Assembly (NCBI GenBank): GCA_003478355.1
Contig: QUFC01000013.1
Coordinates: 1 to 64,000, forward strand
DNA length: 64,000 nucleotides
Direction: 5' to 3'
DNA from: Lachnospiraceae bacterium AM48-27BH
GTDB lineage: Bacteria; Bacillota; Clostridia; Lachnospirales; Lachnospiraceae
A program made the translations under genes and the position numbers. The notes beneath the pieces are model-generated. The model was not told the origin of the DNA. It made no database searches and worked only from the letters and a program-made list of their open reading frames with translations. Every line of letters begins with the position of its first letter. Position 1 is the first letter of the stretch. Positions 7,629 to 17,400 of this stretch are shown one piece after another.

Positions 7629-9698
7629 ATGCCCGAATACTATACCTATTATCTCATTTTTCATGGCGATTACTCCGAGCCATACGAGCCGATCATCAAG
7701 CTAATCCCCGGAGAAAAACCAGGATCAAAAGACACCATGCACCTGCTGGATCCGAATCTGACGCCCATATTACCTGCGATTGCGTTTGTCCTACAGCTTC
7801 CAAGGCTTAGTCTGGATCTGTACAGTCTGCCGGAGGATATCATTGATAAAGCATATGATGAACCTCACAATATCTGTCTGATCCCGGATTCTGGCTGGGA
7901 TCAGATGATGGATGTGGGGCTTTTGAGTCGTATGAGACCGGTTATGGTGATTGCAGCAGAAAATTGCAGTGACCAGGTGAAACGGCAGGTGGAGAGCCTG
8001 CCAGGGGATATTTTGAAATTTTCGGTGAATGAGCTGGATGAGGCGTGTTTAAATTACTGCTGGAGGTATCTGCAGAACAGGGAACGGATTCGGAAGGATG
8101 AGTCATTGGAACTTTTGATTGAGGAACGGCATTATTTGTTGAAGGGGAAAAATATCCTGGCGGCTTCGGCATTTTTCCTTACATCGCAGTATGGAAAACT
8201 TTCTGAATTATATCAGGAGATCTTCAATAGTACGGATGTGGAAGAATCGGTTTTCCGAAAGCTATGGAATGTACAGCTTCATCAGGATGTTCTGATGGAA
8301 ATGAGAAAACGTCCAGATGTAGAGACATTACGCGTGTCTCCAGAAAAGTTTCGCAGTGCGCAGAAGGAGTGTTGGGAAAAGCTATATCAGCAGGAGTGTG
8401 TCAATGTGGTGATCACTGTACCGGGAATTCCTAAGGTTCAGATTGACCGCGGCGGACTGAGTGCGGTTCTTCCAGAGGAAGAGAAGGAAACATTGCGTCT
8501 GATGGCGGTGCACCGGGCGGTGGCGGAAAATGCGGCGCTGATCGAACTGCCTTGTCTGACATCGCAGTATTATCAAGTATTGAATGAATTGGAGATCAGC
8601 TGTCAAAGCGCTAATAACGGCGCTTATGTGTGGCGGATGCTGCGGAAATTAGGGGAAGAGCATGGAAAACAATTTACGGAAAATCAGAGAATGATTCTTG
8701 GAAGAGCGAAACATATTTCTATATTTTCCAATGCGCCGATCGGGCTTGGAATTTTACCGGGGACCACAATGCCTTTGCATTCCTTAAAGCCGGTTTCATC
8801 TCATTCCATCACACCATTTGGCAGAACCCTGCCAATGGAAATGATAAAGAACAAACAGTTTTTGTTACATAAGAAGTGTACGATTTTATTTGCAGAATGT
8901 GTTCCAGATACGGCGGAAAACCGATGGATCCTTAGGCAGTCTGCGACTGTTGTCCAGACGCTGGAAAGGTTTGACAGAGAAAATCCGAATTTTATGTTCC
9001 GATATCGAAGATGCGAAAATGTGGAAGGATTAAAACAGTTTTTGCGGGAGAACCGGGATGCAGAAGGGCTGATCATTTCTGTCCATGGGTTTTATATGCG
9101 GGAGAGAAATATTGCCGGGCTGGTCATCGGGACAGAGCACTGGATGGCAGATGAGAAGGAGATGGCAATGCCGCCGCTCGTGATGCTCAGTGCGTGTATG
9201 ACGGTGCCAAGGGGAAGTGGCTGTGTTCATGTGGCAGATCTGCTGCTGCGTATGGGAGCGGTGGCAGTGCTGGCCAATGCGATTCCAGTGAATGCCGGGA
9301 GGAATGCCATTATTCTAACGCGATTTTTTACTTATCTTATCGAGGCGCAGAAAGGTAGCAGGCAGTATCGGAACGTGTTAGAGGCATGGACGGGCGTAAC
9401 GGCCGGAAATGCCATCCACGAGATCATGTATGCTTCTTCTCAGCTGACGAAATGGATGTATGGGAAAAATGAACGTGGAGAACTCCGGCTGATGGATTTT
9501 GAATTGAACAGGGCAAACAGGCGTATGCGGTTTGGCCATGCGTATGAGGATACCGTCCAGATCTTGAAGAAAATGCTGGCAGAAGAGGGGATGGAGGGCA
9601 AGTTTGATTCGATCCTGAATACGGAGAGGTATTTCCCGGAATCGTTGTTTTATCAGTTTCTGGGGTATCCGGAGAATTTGCTGTTGGCAGATCTTTAG
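7629..9698 (+). CDS. CHAT-domain (caspase-like) protease
   Basis: A protein of 689 residues. The C-terminal third has the two catalytic landmarks of the CHAT clan of cysteine proteases: His486 in GLIISVHGFYM and Cys523 in PLVMLSACMT, followed by ADLLLRMGAVAVLANAI. The first 400 residues are not recognised and may sense a trigger or bind a partner. AAGGAGGG at 7612-7619 abuts the ATG at 7620 but lies a normal distance from the ATG at 7629, so I choose 7629 (MPEYYTYY). No signal peptide is seen, so it is cytoplasmic. CHAT proteases are effectors in several bacterial immune systems. The close spacing to the ATPase-nuclease suggests co-transcription, but a joint role is inference. Confidence 0.75.
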   Translation: MPEYYTYYLIFHGDYSEPYEPIIKLIPGEKPGSKDTMHLLDPNLTPILPAIAFVLQLPRLSLDLYSLPEDIIDKAYDEPHNICLIPDSGWDQMMDVGLLSRMRPVMVIAAENCSDQVKRQVESLPGDILKFSVNELDEACLNYCWRYLQNRERIRKDESLELLIEERHYLLKGKNILAASAFFLTSQYGKLSELYQEIFNSTDVEESVFRKLWNVQLHQDVLMEMRKRPDVETLRVSPEKFRSAQKECWEKLYQQECVNVVITVPGIPKVQIDRGGLSAVLPEEEKETLRLMAVHRAVAENAALIELPCLTSQYYQVLNELEISCQSANNGAYVWRMLRKLGEEHGKQFTENQRMILGRAKHISIFSNAPIGLGILPGTTMPLHSLKPVSSHSITPFGRTLPMEMIKNKQFLLHKKCTILFAECVPDTAENRWILRQSATVVQTLERFDRENPNFMFRYRRCENVEGLKQFLRENRDAEGLIISVHGFYMRERNIAGLVIGTEHWMADEKEMAMPPLVMLSACMTVPRGSGCVHVADLLLRMGAVAVLANAIPVNAGRNAIILTRFFTYLIEAQKGSRQYRNVLEAWTGVTAGNAIHEIMYASSQLTKWMYGKNERGELRLMDFELNRANRRMRFGHAYEDTVQILKKMLAEEGMEGKFDSILNTERYFPESLFYQFLGYPENLLLADL

Positions 9699-9760
9699 AA
9701 TTAGAGGTGGTGGAAAAATTTCTCTTACATTTTCCCAAGAAACCCGTAAGAATTCTTTCG

Positions 9761-9789
9761 TTGACCCCCAGATAAATATAGAGTACCAT
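9761..9789 (+). promoter_or_regulatory. Promoter for the M14 carboxypeptidase
   Basis: TTGACC at 9761-9766 and TACCAT at 9784-9789 are separated by 17 bp, a sigma-A type pair. The start codon follows 31 bp later, after a GGAGG at 9808-9812. Confidence 0.5.
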
Positions 9790-9819
9790 AGCATATGTAG
9801 AAAACTGGAGGCGATATAC

Positions 9820-11025
9820 ATGAAAAAATTATTCTACGCGGTAACGGGTGCGGTTTTTCTTGGGCTTACGGCACCGGTGATAGGAGCGACAGGGGAAGCC
9901 TGGGCAGAGGAAGTGATCGGGCCGGATATGCTGGTTCCAGAAGGGTACCGGAATGGAGAGCAGGGCCGGGATGCGGTGAAGGAAATTGGACCGGGTATCC
10001 GGGAAGAGGAGAATGTGAGCAGTGCAGTTGGTAATGCGTTGATCCCTTCTAATGATTTTTTGGATGCGATGATCCCAAATCCGGTGGTGAAACCGGTGGA
10101 GAAATATACTTATGACCAGATGGTGGCGGATATCAATGCCCTGAAAGAGCGGTACGGCGATAAAATGCAGATCAATGTGATCGGCAGATCCCAGGATGGA
10201 CGGGACATCTACGAGGTGATCGTGGGAAATGTCAATGCGCCGAAGCATATTCTGATGCAGGGTGCGATCCATGCGAGAGAGTATATGACGCCGCTTCTGA
10301 TGATGAAGCAGCTGGAGACGGCGTTGAATTTTTATGATAAGGGTCATTATGACAATACAGCCCTTTCGGATCTGTTTCAGCAGGTGGCGGTTCACATGAT
10401 TCCTATGAGTAATCCGGACGGAGTGACCCTGGCCCAGTCGGGACTGAATGGAATCCGGTCGGATTTCTTAAAGCAGACGATCCTGACGGCATACGCGAAA
10501 GATAAGGAGCTTGGAAGAACCACTCTTGACATGGATAAGTATTTAACAATTTGGAAAAGTAATGCAGCAGGCGTGGATCTAAACCATAACTTCCCGGCAG
10601 ACTGGGAGGGGGTGACTTCTACGGCGGTCAGCGCGTCTTATTCCGGGTATAAGGGAACAGCAGCGTTGTCGGAGCCGGAGAGCCAGGCACTGGCGGCTAT
10701 GGCGGATAAGTACCCGTGGGCAGCGACGATCAGCTACCATTCCATGGGCAATATCATCTACTGGGATACCAATACCAGCAGGGTGAAGGATGCGTCCAAG
10801 GCATTGGCAGACAGCCTGGGAACTGTGACTGGTTATAAATTGGATGGAAGTGACGGTAAAGGTGGTTATAAAGACTGGATGCAGTCCAAGGACAATCCGG
10901 TGGCTGGTGTGACCATTGAGGTGGGAAGTGTGGCATGTCCTTTGCCGCTCAGTGAATTTGACAAGGTATGGAAGCAGAATAAGGCAGTCTGGGTGCAGGC
11001 CATGAAGTTTGTGGAGACAAAATAA
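9820..11025 (+). CDS. Secreted M14-family zinc carboxypeptidase
   Basis: Residues 1 to about 29 form a signal peptide (MKKLFYAVTGAVFLGLTAP...AWA-EE), so the enzyme is exported. The catalytic domain starts near residue 95 (YTYDQMVADINAL). The zinc ligands are His151 and Glu154 in GAIHAREYM and His307 in ISYHSMGN. The catalytic Glu is Glu367 in VTIEVGS. SNPDGV and VDLNHNFP match the substrate-binding segments of the family. M14 enzymes remove C-terminal residues from peptides or, in the gamma-D-glutamyl branch, cut peptidoglycan stem peptides; the sequence alone does not settle which. At 401 residues it is a normal length. It has its own promoter and stands alone between the CHAT gene and gltX. 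Confidence 0.88.
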   Translation: MKKLFYAVTGAVFLGLTAPVIGATGEAWAEEVIGPDMLVPEGYRNGEQGRDAVKEIGPGIREEENVSSAVGNALIPSNDFLDAMIPNPVVKPVEKYTYDQMVADINALKERYGDKMQINVIGRSQDGRDIYEVIVGNVNAPKHILMQGAIHAREYMTPLLMMKQLETALNFYDKGHYDNTALSDLFQQVAVHMIPMSNPDGVTLAQSGLNGIRSDFLKQTILTAYAKDKELGRTTLDMDKYLTIWKSNAAGVDLNHNFPADWEGVTSTAVSASYSGYKGTAALSEPESQALAAMADKYPWAATISYHSMGNIIYWDTNTSRVKDASKALADSLGTVTGYKLDGSDGKGGYKDWMQSKDNPVAGVTIEVGSVACPLPLSEFDKVWKQNKAVWVQAMKFVETK

Positions 11026-11096
11026 TTGTCAGACCGGTAACTCTGGTGTTATCGTACATGGATCGGCATAATTACCGGTACACAGGCGAAAACGGG

Positions 11097-11160
11097 TTGT
11101 AATTTGTCAGAACAAGCGGTATAATATTTTACAGCGTGTAAAAATCCGGGCACATGCCCG
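11097..11160 (+). promoter_or_regulatory. gltX promoter and leader hairpin
   Basis: TTGTAA at 11097-11102 and a consensus TATAAT at 11120-11125 are 17 bp apart. The leader then carries a small stem, CGGGC/GCCCG at 11147-11160, just before the AGGAG ribosome binding site. I see no T-box features, so the stem is left without a role. Confidence 0.65.
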
Positions 11161-11187
11161 TAGAACAATATAGGAGTGTTTTGAATT

Positions 11188-12642
11188 ATGACAAAGATAA
11201 GAACCAGATACGCACCAAGCCCGACAGGAAGAATGCACGTAGGCAACTTAAGAACTGCATTATACGCATACCTGATCGCAAAGCATGAGGGTGGAGATTT
11301 CCTTCTTCGTATTGAAGATACAGACCAGGAGCGTTTTGTAGAGGGCGCAACTGAGATCATTTACCGGACACTGGAAGAGACTGGTCTGGTACATGATGAG
11401 GGCCCGGATAAAGACGGCGGTGTTGGCCCATATGTACAGAGCGAGCGCCAGAAAGCAGGCATTTACCTGGAATATGCGAAGAAACTGATCGAGAAAGGCG
11501 AGGCTTATTACTGCTTCTGTGACCAGGAGCGTCTGAACTCCTTAAAGCATGTGGTAAATGGAGAGGAGATCATGACCTATGATAAGCATTGTCTGCATCT
11601 TTCTAAGGAAGAGATTGAGGCGAATTTAGCAGCAGGCAAGCCATATGTCATCCGTCAGAATAACCCGACAGAGGGAACTACAACCTTCCACGATGAGATT
11701 TACGGAGATATTACGGTTGATAACTCCGAGTTAGATGATATGGTTCTGATCAAATCGGATGGTTATCCGACTTATAATTTTGCCAATGTCGTAGATGACC
11801 ATCTGATGGGCATCACCCATGTGGTAAGAGGCAATGAGTATCTGTCTTCTTCTCCAAAATACAACCGTCTGTATGACGCATTTGGCTGGGAAGTTCCGGT
11901 TTATGTACATTGCCCACTGATCACGAATGAGGAACATAAGAAGTTAAGCAAGAGAAGCGGACATGCTTCCTACGAGGATCTGATCGAGCAGGGCTTTGTT
12001 TCTGAAGCGGTGGTAAACTATGTGGCTTTACTGGGCTGGTCTCCAGAGGATAATCAGGAGATCTTCTCGTTAGAGGAGTTGGTGAAGGCATTTGATTACC
12101 ACAACATCAGCAAGTCCCCGGCTGTTTTTGATGTGGTGAAATTAAAATGGATGAACGGCGAGTATCTGAAAGCGATGGATATGGATAAATTCTATAAGAT
12201 GGCTGAGCCGTACATCAAGAAAGTGATCACCAAGGATATGGATCTGAAGAAGATCGCGGCCATGGTGAAGACCAGAATCGAGATTTTCCCGGATATTGCA
12301 GAGCATATTGATTTCTTTGAGGCACTTCCAGAGTACGATGTGGAGATGTTCTGTCACAAGAAGATGAAGAGTACCAAAGAAACTTCCTTAGAGATTTTAA
12401 AAGAGGTTCTTCCGATCCTGGAAGCACAGGAGGACTACTCCAATGACGCTCTTTATGCAGCATTATCTGCCTATGTAGCAGAGAAAGGCGTAAAGACCGG
12501 TCTGGTGATGTGGCCGATCCGTACTGCGGTTTCTGGTAAACAGATGACACCAGCCGGTGCAACTGAGATCATGGAGGTCCTTGGTAAGGAGGAGTCCCTG
12601 GCGCGTATCCGCAAGGGAATTGAGAAGTTAAGTAACGAATAA
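11188..12642 (+). CDS. gltX: Glutamate-tRNA ligase
   Basis: A protein of 484 residues, the usual length of the family. It charges tRNA-Glu (and, in many Firmicutes, tRNA-Gln, later amidated) with glutamate using ATP. The class I signature appears as [11 protein letters not shown] (HIGH-like HVGN at residues 17-20) and the KLSKR loop at residues 252-256. The Cys-rich CFC in [10 protein letters not shown] is the site where many members bind zinc. A good AGGAG precedes the ATG. The last codons (SNE-stop) overlap a decayed copy of the intergenic repeat found elsewhere in the window, so the C-terminus may have been shaped by repeat insertion. Confidence 0.97.
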   Translation: MTKIRTRYAPSPTGRMHVGNLRTALYAYLIAKHEGGDFLLRIEDTDQERFVEGATEIIYRTLEETGLVHDEGPDKDGGVGPYVQSERQKAGIYLEYAKKLIEKGEAYYCFCDQERLNSLKHVVNGEEIMTYDKHCLHLSKEEIEANLAAGKPYVIRQNNPTEGTTTFHDEIYGDITVDNSELDDMVLIKSDGYPTYNFANVVDDHLMGITHVVRGNEYLSSSPKYNRLYDAFGWEVPVYVHCPLITNEEHKKLSKRSGHASYEDLIEQGFVSEAVVNYVALLGWSPEDNQEIFSLEELVKAFDYHNISKSPAVFDVVKLKWMNGEYLKAMDMDKFYKMAEPYIKKVITKDMDLKKIAAMVKTRIEIFPDIAEHIDFFEALPEYDVEMFCHKKMKSTKETSLEILKEVLPILEAQEDYSNDALYAALSAYVAEKGVKTGLVMWPIRTAVSGKQMTPAGATEIMEVLGKEESLARIRKGIEKLSNE

Positions 12643-12681
12643 GGTCTGCACATTTACTGTGCTGATCGTAAGAAAACATAG
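12633..12681 (+). repeat. Diverged relic of the 131-bp palindromic repeat
   Basis: The order TAACGA, GGTCTGC(ac)A, CTG(t)GCTGA, CGTAAGAA and ACATAGG follows that of the intact copies at 25902 and 32948, with several substitutions. The right half is missing. The relic overlaps the gltX stop codon. Confidence 0.65.
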
Positions 12682-12695
12682 GCGGGCAGGAATAT

Positions 12696-14560
12696 ATGGC
12701 ATTTCATCCGTCCCAGCTGGAGGCGATCCAGCACCGAGATGGCCCGATGCTTGTGCTGGCTGGTCCTGGTTCTGGCAAGACCACAGTGATCACGCACCGG
12801 GTGAAATATTTGATTGAGCACCACCAGGTTGACCCTTCGGCCATCCTGGTGGTAACTTTTACGAAAGCAGCAGCCAGAGAGATGCAGGAACGTTTTGAAA
12901 AACTGATGGATGGTCATGGGGGCCGGGTCAGCTTCGGAACGTTCCATTCTGTATTTTTTACCATCTTAAAATATGCATACCGGTTTCAGGCATCGAATAT
13001 TGTCCGGGATGAACAGAAAAATCAGTTTATCCGGGAATTGGTGGATCAGTATGAACTGGACATCGAGGATGAGCACGAGTTTACTTCCGGTGTGCTCAGT
13101 GAGATCAGCTTCGTGAAAAGCGAGATGCTGGATCTGGAGCATTATTATTCCCAGAACTGCTCGGAGGCAGTCTTTAAAAAACTGTATAAGGGCTATGAGG
13201 AACGGCTGCGCCGGGGTAATCTTCTGGATTTTGATGACATGCTGGTCATGTGCCATGAACTGTTTACCCAGCGGAAGGATATTTTGGCGGCATGGCAGCG
13301 GAAGTTTCAGTATATCCTGGTGGATGAGTTTCAGGATATTAATAAGGTACAGTACGAGATTGTGCGGATGCTGGCAAAGCCACAGGATAATCTGTTTATC
13401 GTAGGCGATGACGACCAGTCCGTATACCGGTTCCGTGGTGCGAAGCCGGAGATCATGCTGGGGTTTACCAAGGATTATCCGCAGGCCAAAATGACACTGT
13501 TAGGCATGAATTACCGTTCCACATCAGATATCGTGGATACAGCTGCAGGCTGATCGCTCATAATCAGAAACGCTATCAGAAGGATCTGAAAGCCTTTAAG
13601 GGCAGTGGAAAGCCGGTAGTGACTTTGATGAGTCATGATCCCCAGGAGGAGACCATGCAGATCGTGGAAGCGATCCAGGATTACCGGAAGGCGGGATATT
13701 TGTTGGAAGATATGGCAGTGCTTTACCGGACGAATCTAAATCCCCGTCTGATGATTGAAAAACTGATGGAGTACAACCTTCCATTTTCCATGAGAGACTC
13801 GCTGCCGAATTTATATGAACACTGGATCTCGAAGAATATTTTAGCCTACATCCAGGCAGCCCACGGGGATTTAAGCCGTGGGAATATTTTGCAGATCATC
13901 AACCGGCCAAACCGCTATATCAGCCGGGATGCCCTGGGGGATGGGAAAATCTCCTGGGATGCCATCAAGTCCTTTTACCAGGACCGGAACTGGATGGTGG
14001 AGCGGGTGGAGCAGTTAGAATATGACCTGCTGATGATCCGTTCCATGGCTCCGGTGGCAGCGGTCAATTATATCCGCAAAGCCGTTGGATATGATGATTA
14101 TCTGAAGGAATACGCCCAGTTCCGCCGGATGAAATCCGAGGAATTGCTGGATGTGGCAGACCAGTTAAAGGAGAGTGCCGCTGGGTTTAAAGAGGTGGAC
14201 GCCTGGTTTGAGCACATGAAGGAATATAAGGAACGGTTAAAGGAGCAGGCGAAAGCCCAGAAGGGACAGAATGAGGGCGTGGCGCTGATGACTATGCACA
14301 GTTCCAAGGGACTGGAATTCCCTATTGTGTTTATTCTGGATGCCAATGAGGGAATTACCCCACACAGGAAAGCAGTTCTGGACGTGGATGTGGAGGAAGA
14401 ACGGCGGATGTTCTATGTGGCCATGACCAGGGCCAAGGAACGGCTCCATGTGTGTTATGTGCAGGAGCGGTATGGCAAGAAGCAGGAACGGTCCCGGTTT
14501 ATTTCGGAATACTTATCACCAGTACTGGAATCGCCGGTTCATGGAGGAAAGAAAGCATGA
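12696..14560 (+). CDS. UvrD/Rep-type SF1 DNA helicase, frameshifted
   Basis: The frames 12696-13553 and 13550-14560 form one helicase of about 620 residues, shorter than typical PcrA. Visible motifs: Q-motif HPSQLEAI, Walker A AGPGSGKT (residues 22-29), TFTKAAAREM (Ia), ILVDEFQDIN (II), VGDDDQSVYRFRGA (III), NYRST (IV), ALMTMHSSKGLEFPIVFIL (V) and RMFYVAMTRAKERL (VI). It would unwind DNA 3' to 5' in repair. The frame breaks at GCTGCAGGCTGATC: one base is missing before CTGATC, because the restored sequence reads LIAHNQKRYQKD with no gap in homology. The gene overlaps cobO by 4 bp (ATGA), so the two are translationally coupled. Confidence 0.88.
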
Positions 14561-15105
14561 GTGAGACAGGAAACAGGTCCGAACGTGGGCTGATCCACAT
14601 TTACTGCGGTGATGGCAAAGGAAAAACCACGGCTGCCACTGGATTGGCAGTCCGGGCGGCGGGAAGAGGAAAACGGGTGGTGATTGCCCGTTTTTTAAAG
14701 ACCGATGACTCTGGGGAAGTGTTTGTGCTGAAACAGGTTCCGGGGATTACGGTGATTCCATGTACGAAAACTTTCGGGTTTTATTTCCGAATGACGGAGG
14801 AACAGAAGAAAGAAGCGGCGGTCTATTACAGCGGTCTTTTGGAACAGGCGTGGCAGATAGCAGAAGAGCAGAAAGCAGGACTTCTGGTGCTGGACGAGAT
14901 CATGGCGGTCTGCAATTATGGGCTGGTGAAGGAAAAACGGCTGCTGGAACTGTTGAAATCAAAACCAGAGAATCTGGAAGTGGTGCTGACAGGGCGAGGC
15001 CCATCTAAGGCGCTGCTTGACAGGGCTGATTATGTGTCAGAGATCATGAAACGGAAGCATCCATTTGACCAGGGAACCGGAGCCAGAGAAGGGATCGAAT
15101 ATTAA
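14557..15105 (+). CDS. cobO: Cob(I)yrinic acid a,c-diamide adenosyltransferase (CobO/BtuR type)
   Basis: A protein of 182 residues. HIYCGDGKGKTTAATGLAVRAAGRG carries the Walker A-like P-loop of the CobA/CobO/BtuR family. LLVLDEIMAVCNYGLV and VLTGRGPS are the family's other conserved segments. The enzyme moves the 5'-deoxyadenosyl group from ATP to the cobalt of corrinoids, making coenzyme B12. I chose the ATG at 14557, which overlaps the helicase stop; an earlier in-frame start would run deep into the helicase. No other cobalamin genes are in the window, so it may serve salvage. The 148 bp after it hold no recognised gene. Confidence 0.9.
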   Translation: MSETGNRSERGLIHIYCGDGKGKTTAATGLAVRAAGRGKRVVIARFLKTDDSGEVFVLKQVPGITVIPCTKTFGFYFRMTEEQKKEAAVYYSGLLEQAWQIAEEQKAGLLVLDEIMAVCNYGLVKEKRLLELLKSKPENLEVVLTGRGPSKALLDRADYVSEIMKRKHPFDQGTGAREGIEY

Positions 15106-15253
15106 GTGATTTCAGGTAGCTGCCGGATGCAGAGGAGTGGAATCGTAAAAAAATGCTTGCGTTTCTGTTATACATTTGATAGCATGGAACTATGCAGGAA
15201 ATCTGCCAAAATGACAAAGATCTGGATACCACCGGAAAAGGAAAGGAAAAAAT

Positions 15254-15589
15254 ATGGCAAAGAATCAGAACGTAGATCCGAACGAAGAAGAGAGAGAGGA
15301 AATGACCGTAACCCTGACTCTGGACGATGATACTGAACTGGAGTGTGCGGTTCTTACGATTTTTGAGGCAGCAGGAAGAGATTATATCGCGCTGCTTCCG
15401 CTGGATGGCGCAGAGGATGAAGAGGGCGAGGTTTATTTATACCGTTACAGCGAAGTAGACGGACAGCCTGAACTGGACAACATTCAGGATGATGATGAGT
15501 ACGAGGCTGCAGCCGACGCATTTGATGAGTTCTTAGACGGACAGGAGTATGATGAACTGGTCAGTGAAGAGGATCTGGACGATCTGTAA
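15254..15589 (+). CDS. DUF1292 family protein
   Basis: A small, very acidic protein of 111 residues. The core VTLTLDDDTELECAVLTIFE, then DYIALLP and GEVYLYRY, matches DUF1292, a family common in Clostridia and Bacilli with no established function. The N-terminus is charged, and the C-terminus is a run of Asp and Glu (DEFLDGQEYDELVSEEDLDDL). A short AGGAAA-type ribosome binding site precedes the ATG. Its stop is 4 bp before the start of the next gene, so the two are probably co-transcribed. Confidence 0.85.
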   Translation: MAKNQNVDPNEEEREEMTVTLTLDDDTELECAVLTIFEAAGRDYIALLPLDGAEDEEGEVYLYRYSEVDGQPELDNIQDDDEYEAAADAFDEFLDGQEYDELVSEEDLDDL

Positions 15590-15593
15590 ATCG

Positions 15594-16652
15594 ATGAATA
15601 AAAAGAAAAAAGGAGCAGCTGCCATTGTGATGGTGGCTGCTGTTACGTTTGCGACAGGAATTTTCTATACCAGAGAAGTGAAGACCACACAAACAGCGCA
15701 AACGACATCTGAAAAACAAACAACAGAAGAGAGAGCGGAAGAAACCGTTTCTGCAAAAAAGATTGGCATCTGCATTTACCGCTATGACGATGACTTTATG
15801 AAACTGATCACGAAAGAATTGAAAAATAGTTTTATAGAGAATTATGGGATTGAGGCAAATGATATTTTTACATTTTATGCTGAAGAAGACCTGGAAAAAC
15901 AACAGGAACAGGTTGAAAAACTCATGGAGCGGGGTGTCTGTGGATTGATTATACAGGCCGTGGAAGAAGCCAAAATTCCGGCACTGGCAGATCAGTGCGC
16001 AGAAAAACAGATCCCGGTGGTTTTTATTAACAGTGAGCCGACGGAAGAGGAAAAACAGCGTTGGAGCGAGGAGAAAATCGCTGCATCCTGGGTAGGGACC
16101 GATGGAAGACAGGCTGGCGCTTATCAGGGGCAGCTGATTCTGGAATCGCCGGAGCATGGAGACTTTAATGGCGATGGCATGGTGTCTTATGTGATGATTC
16201 AGGGCGATCTGGATGCGGAAGATACGAAGAACCGCACGGAATACTCGGTGAAAACTTTGACAGACCAGGGAATCCGTGTGCAGAAGCTGACGGAAGTATC
16301 TGGAAACTGGGAAGAGTCCCGTGGAAAGGAACTGACAGAGCAGGCGTTGAAACGGTATGGACGGCGGGTGGAAGTGATCATCTGCAACAATGATGCTATG
16401 GCCAATGGAGCGTCAGAAGCAATCCAAGAAGCTGGCAGAGTGGTTGGAAAAGATATCTGTCTGGTTGGTGTGGATGGTTTGAGAAGCACCGTGACAGCGG
16501 TCCGCGATGGAAATGTGACCGGAACGGTGCTGAATGACTACCATGGACAGGCGAAAAAGGCAGCGGAAGTGCTGATGAAGCTGGTAGATGGAGAACATGT
16601 AGACACGGAATATCTGATCGATCATGTGAAAATTTCTGGAAATGGTCAATAG
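15594..16652 (+). CDS. Periplasmic-binding-type sugar-binding protein, membrane-anchored
   Basis: A protein of 352 residues from the ATG at 15594, the first good start after the DUF1292 stop. Residues 6-24 are hydrophobic (GAAAIVMVAAVTFATGIFY), a signal or anchor segment without a lipobox Cys. The rest is a type I periplasmic-binding fold: KIGICIYRYDDDFMKLI, GLIIQAVEEAKIPALADQC, PVVFINSEPT, VEVIICNNDAMANGASEAI and VGVDGLRSTVTAVRDGNVTGTVLND resemble galactose-binding proteins such as MglB. No transporter genes are adjacent, so it may act as a sensor or an orphan binding protein. Its 3' end overlaps the convergent CYTH gene by 7 bp. Confidence 0.8.
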   Translation: MNKKKKGAAAIVMVAAVTFATGIFYTREVKTTQTAQTTSEKQTTEERAEETVSAKKIGICIYRYDDDFMKLITKELKNSFIENYGIEANDIFTFYAEEDLEKQQEQVEKLMERGVCGLIIQAVEEAKIPALADQCAEKQIPVVFINSEPTEEEKQRWSEEKIAASWVGTDGRQAGAYQGQLILESPEHGDFNGDGMVSYVMIQGDLDAEDTKNRTEYSVKTLTDQGIRVQKLTEVSGNWEESRGKELTEQALKRYGRRVEVIICNNDAMANGASEAIQEAGRVVGKDICLVGVDGLRSTVTAVRDGNVTGTVLNDYHGQAKKAAEVLMKLVDGEHVDTEYLIDHVKISGNGQ

Positions 16653-17097
16653 GACTTAGAGGCCAGCCTGCTGTTCTGATATTCTCCGGAGAATGTCACG
16701 TCTTTTCCAAACCATTCTGGCGGGACAAAGGCGTTCGCCTGCTCCTTCGTTTCAAACTCGACTTCAACTAACATCAGCCTTTGTAGTGGCCGGAAAAGAT
16801 ATCAAGCTCCGCTGTGTAGGAGGTGCCGGGAAGCGGGATGAGAAAACGCTGTTTGGTCAAAACGATGCCGTCAGCTTTTGTCAATAAATGTTCGTAGGAA
16901 GCCTGGTTTAACGGGAGATTGTATTCTTCCCGCGCCAACAGCCCCCTGGATTTGTAGGTCAGATAGTACTGGTCATCTTCTTTGCGGATCCGGACAACCG
17001 GGTCTGTGGAGAGATAAGCCTGTTCGATCTGATGGGATGGATGGTGGTCATAGCCCTCTGGAAGGACAGAGACCAGAAACTTACGTTCGATTTCCAT
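16646..17097 (-). CDS. CYTH-domain protein, frameshifted
   Basis: The N-terminal MEIERKFLV is the signature of the CYTH superfamily (adenylate cyclase class IV and thiamine triphosphatase), which binds triphosphate groups in an acidic, metal-lined tunnel. The E-x-E-x-K pattern is visible at residues 2-6, followed by VVRIRKEDDQYYLTYKS. The first frame ends at 16774 after GHYKG. A change of one base at AAAGGCTGATG (about 16776) restores LMLVEVEFETKEQANAFVP and a proper C-terminus ending at 16646, giving about 150 residues. VEVEF carries the distal acidic residues of the fold, so the repaired gene looks functional. The substrate is likely an inorganic or nucleoside triphosphate. Confidence 0.82.
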
Positions 17098-17123
17098 TTC
17101 TAAATCCTTTCTTGAAAATATCT

Positions 17124-17305
17124 GTTTATCTCAGTCGAGAAGACTCCCACCTCTTTAGGTGGTGAGTAATAGCAAATTGTCTCAGTGGGAGGTGGGTCTC
17201 CGACTGAGATAAACGCTCCGCGAGGATGCGCAGTGATTCTGATAGGAATATGTCAGCTTCGCTGACCAGAATCACGCGCCAAGTCTCACGGACGTTCGAC
17301 TTGAA
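17124..17305. repeat. Inverted-repeat element with IS200-like ends, full copy
   Basis: GTTTATCTCAGTCG (17124-17137) pairs with CGACTGAGATAAAC (17201-17214), and CCCACCTC (17146-17153) with GAGGTGGG (17189-17196). A local hairpin CCACCTC/TTTAGGTGG lies inside. A further nested hairpin, TGATTCTG...CAGAATCA with GTCAGC/GCTGAC, follows at about 17232-17275, and the element ends in ACGTTCGACTTGAA. Such paired subterminal hairpins resemble palindrome-associated elements derived from IS200/IS605 ends. A deleted copy is at 18885. No coding sequence is visible. Confidence 0.65.
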
Positions 17306-17306
17306 T

Positions 17307-17369
17307 ATCATGTAACGATTCAGTAGGTCTGCGCACATGCTGCGTGAAGATACTGAATCGTTACATGAT
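17307..17369. repeat. Short copy of the 131-bp palindromic repeat
   Basis: ATCATGTAACGATTCAGTA at 17307-17325 is the exact reverse complement of 17351-17369. The core GGTCTGCGCACATGCTGCG matches the copies at 25902 and 32948, but the right two thirds are missing. It sits directly upstream of the tig promoter. Confidence 0.85.
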
Positions 17370-17400
17370 CATAACATATCTACGAAAATGCCACAAGTGC

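Noticed and set aside
14452..14556. Earlier start for cobO
   Set aside because: It would overlap the helicase by over 100 bp with no ribosome binding site; the ATG at 14557 overlaps by 4 bp as usual for coupled genes.
12696..14560. True PcrA
   Set aside because: At about 620 residues it is shorter than PcrA, so only a UvrD/Rep-type assignment is supported.
17124..17369. Riboswitch or T-box leader for tig
   Set aside because: The block lies upstream of the tig promoter and is partly repeated elsewhere, so it is a repeat rather than a leader.
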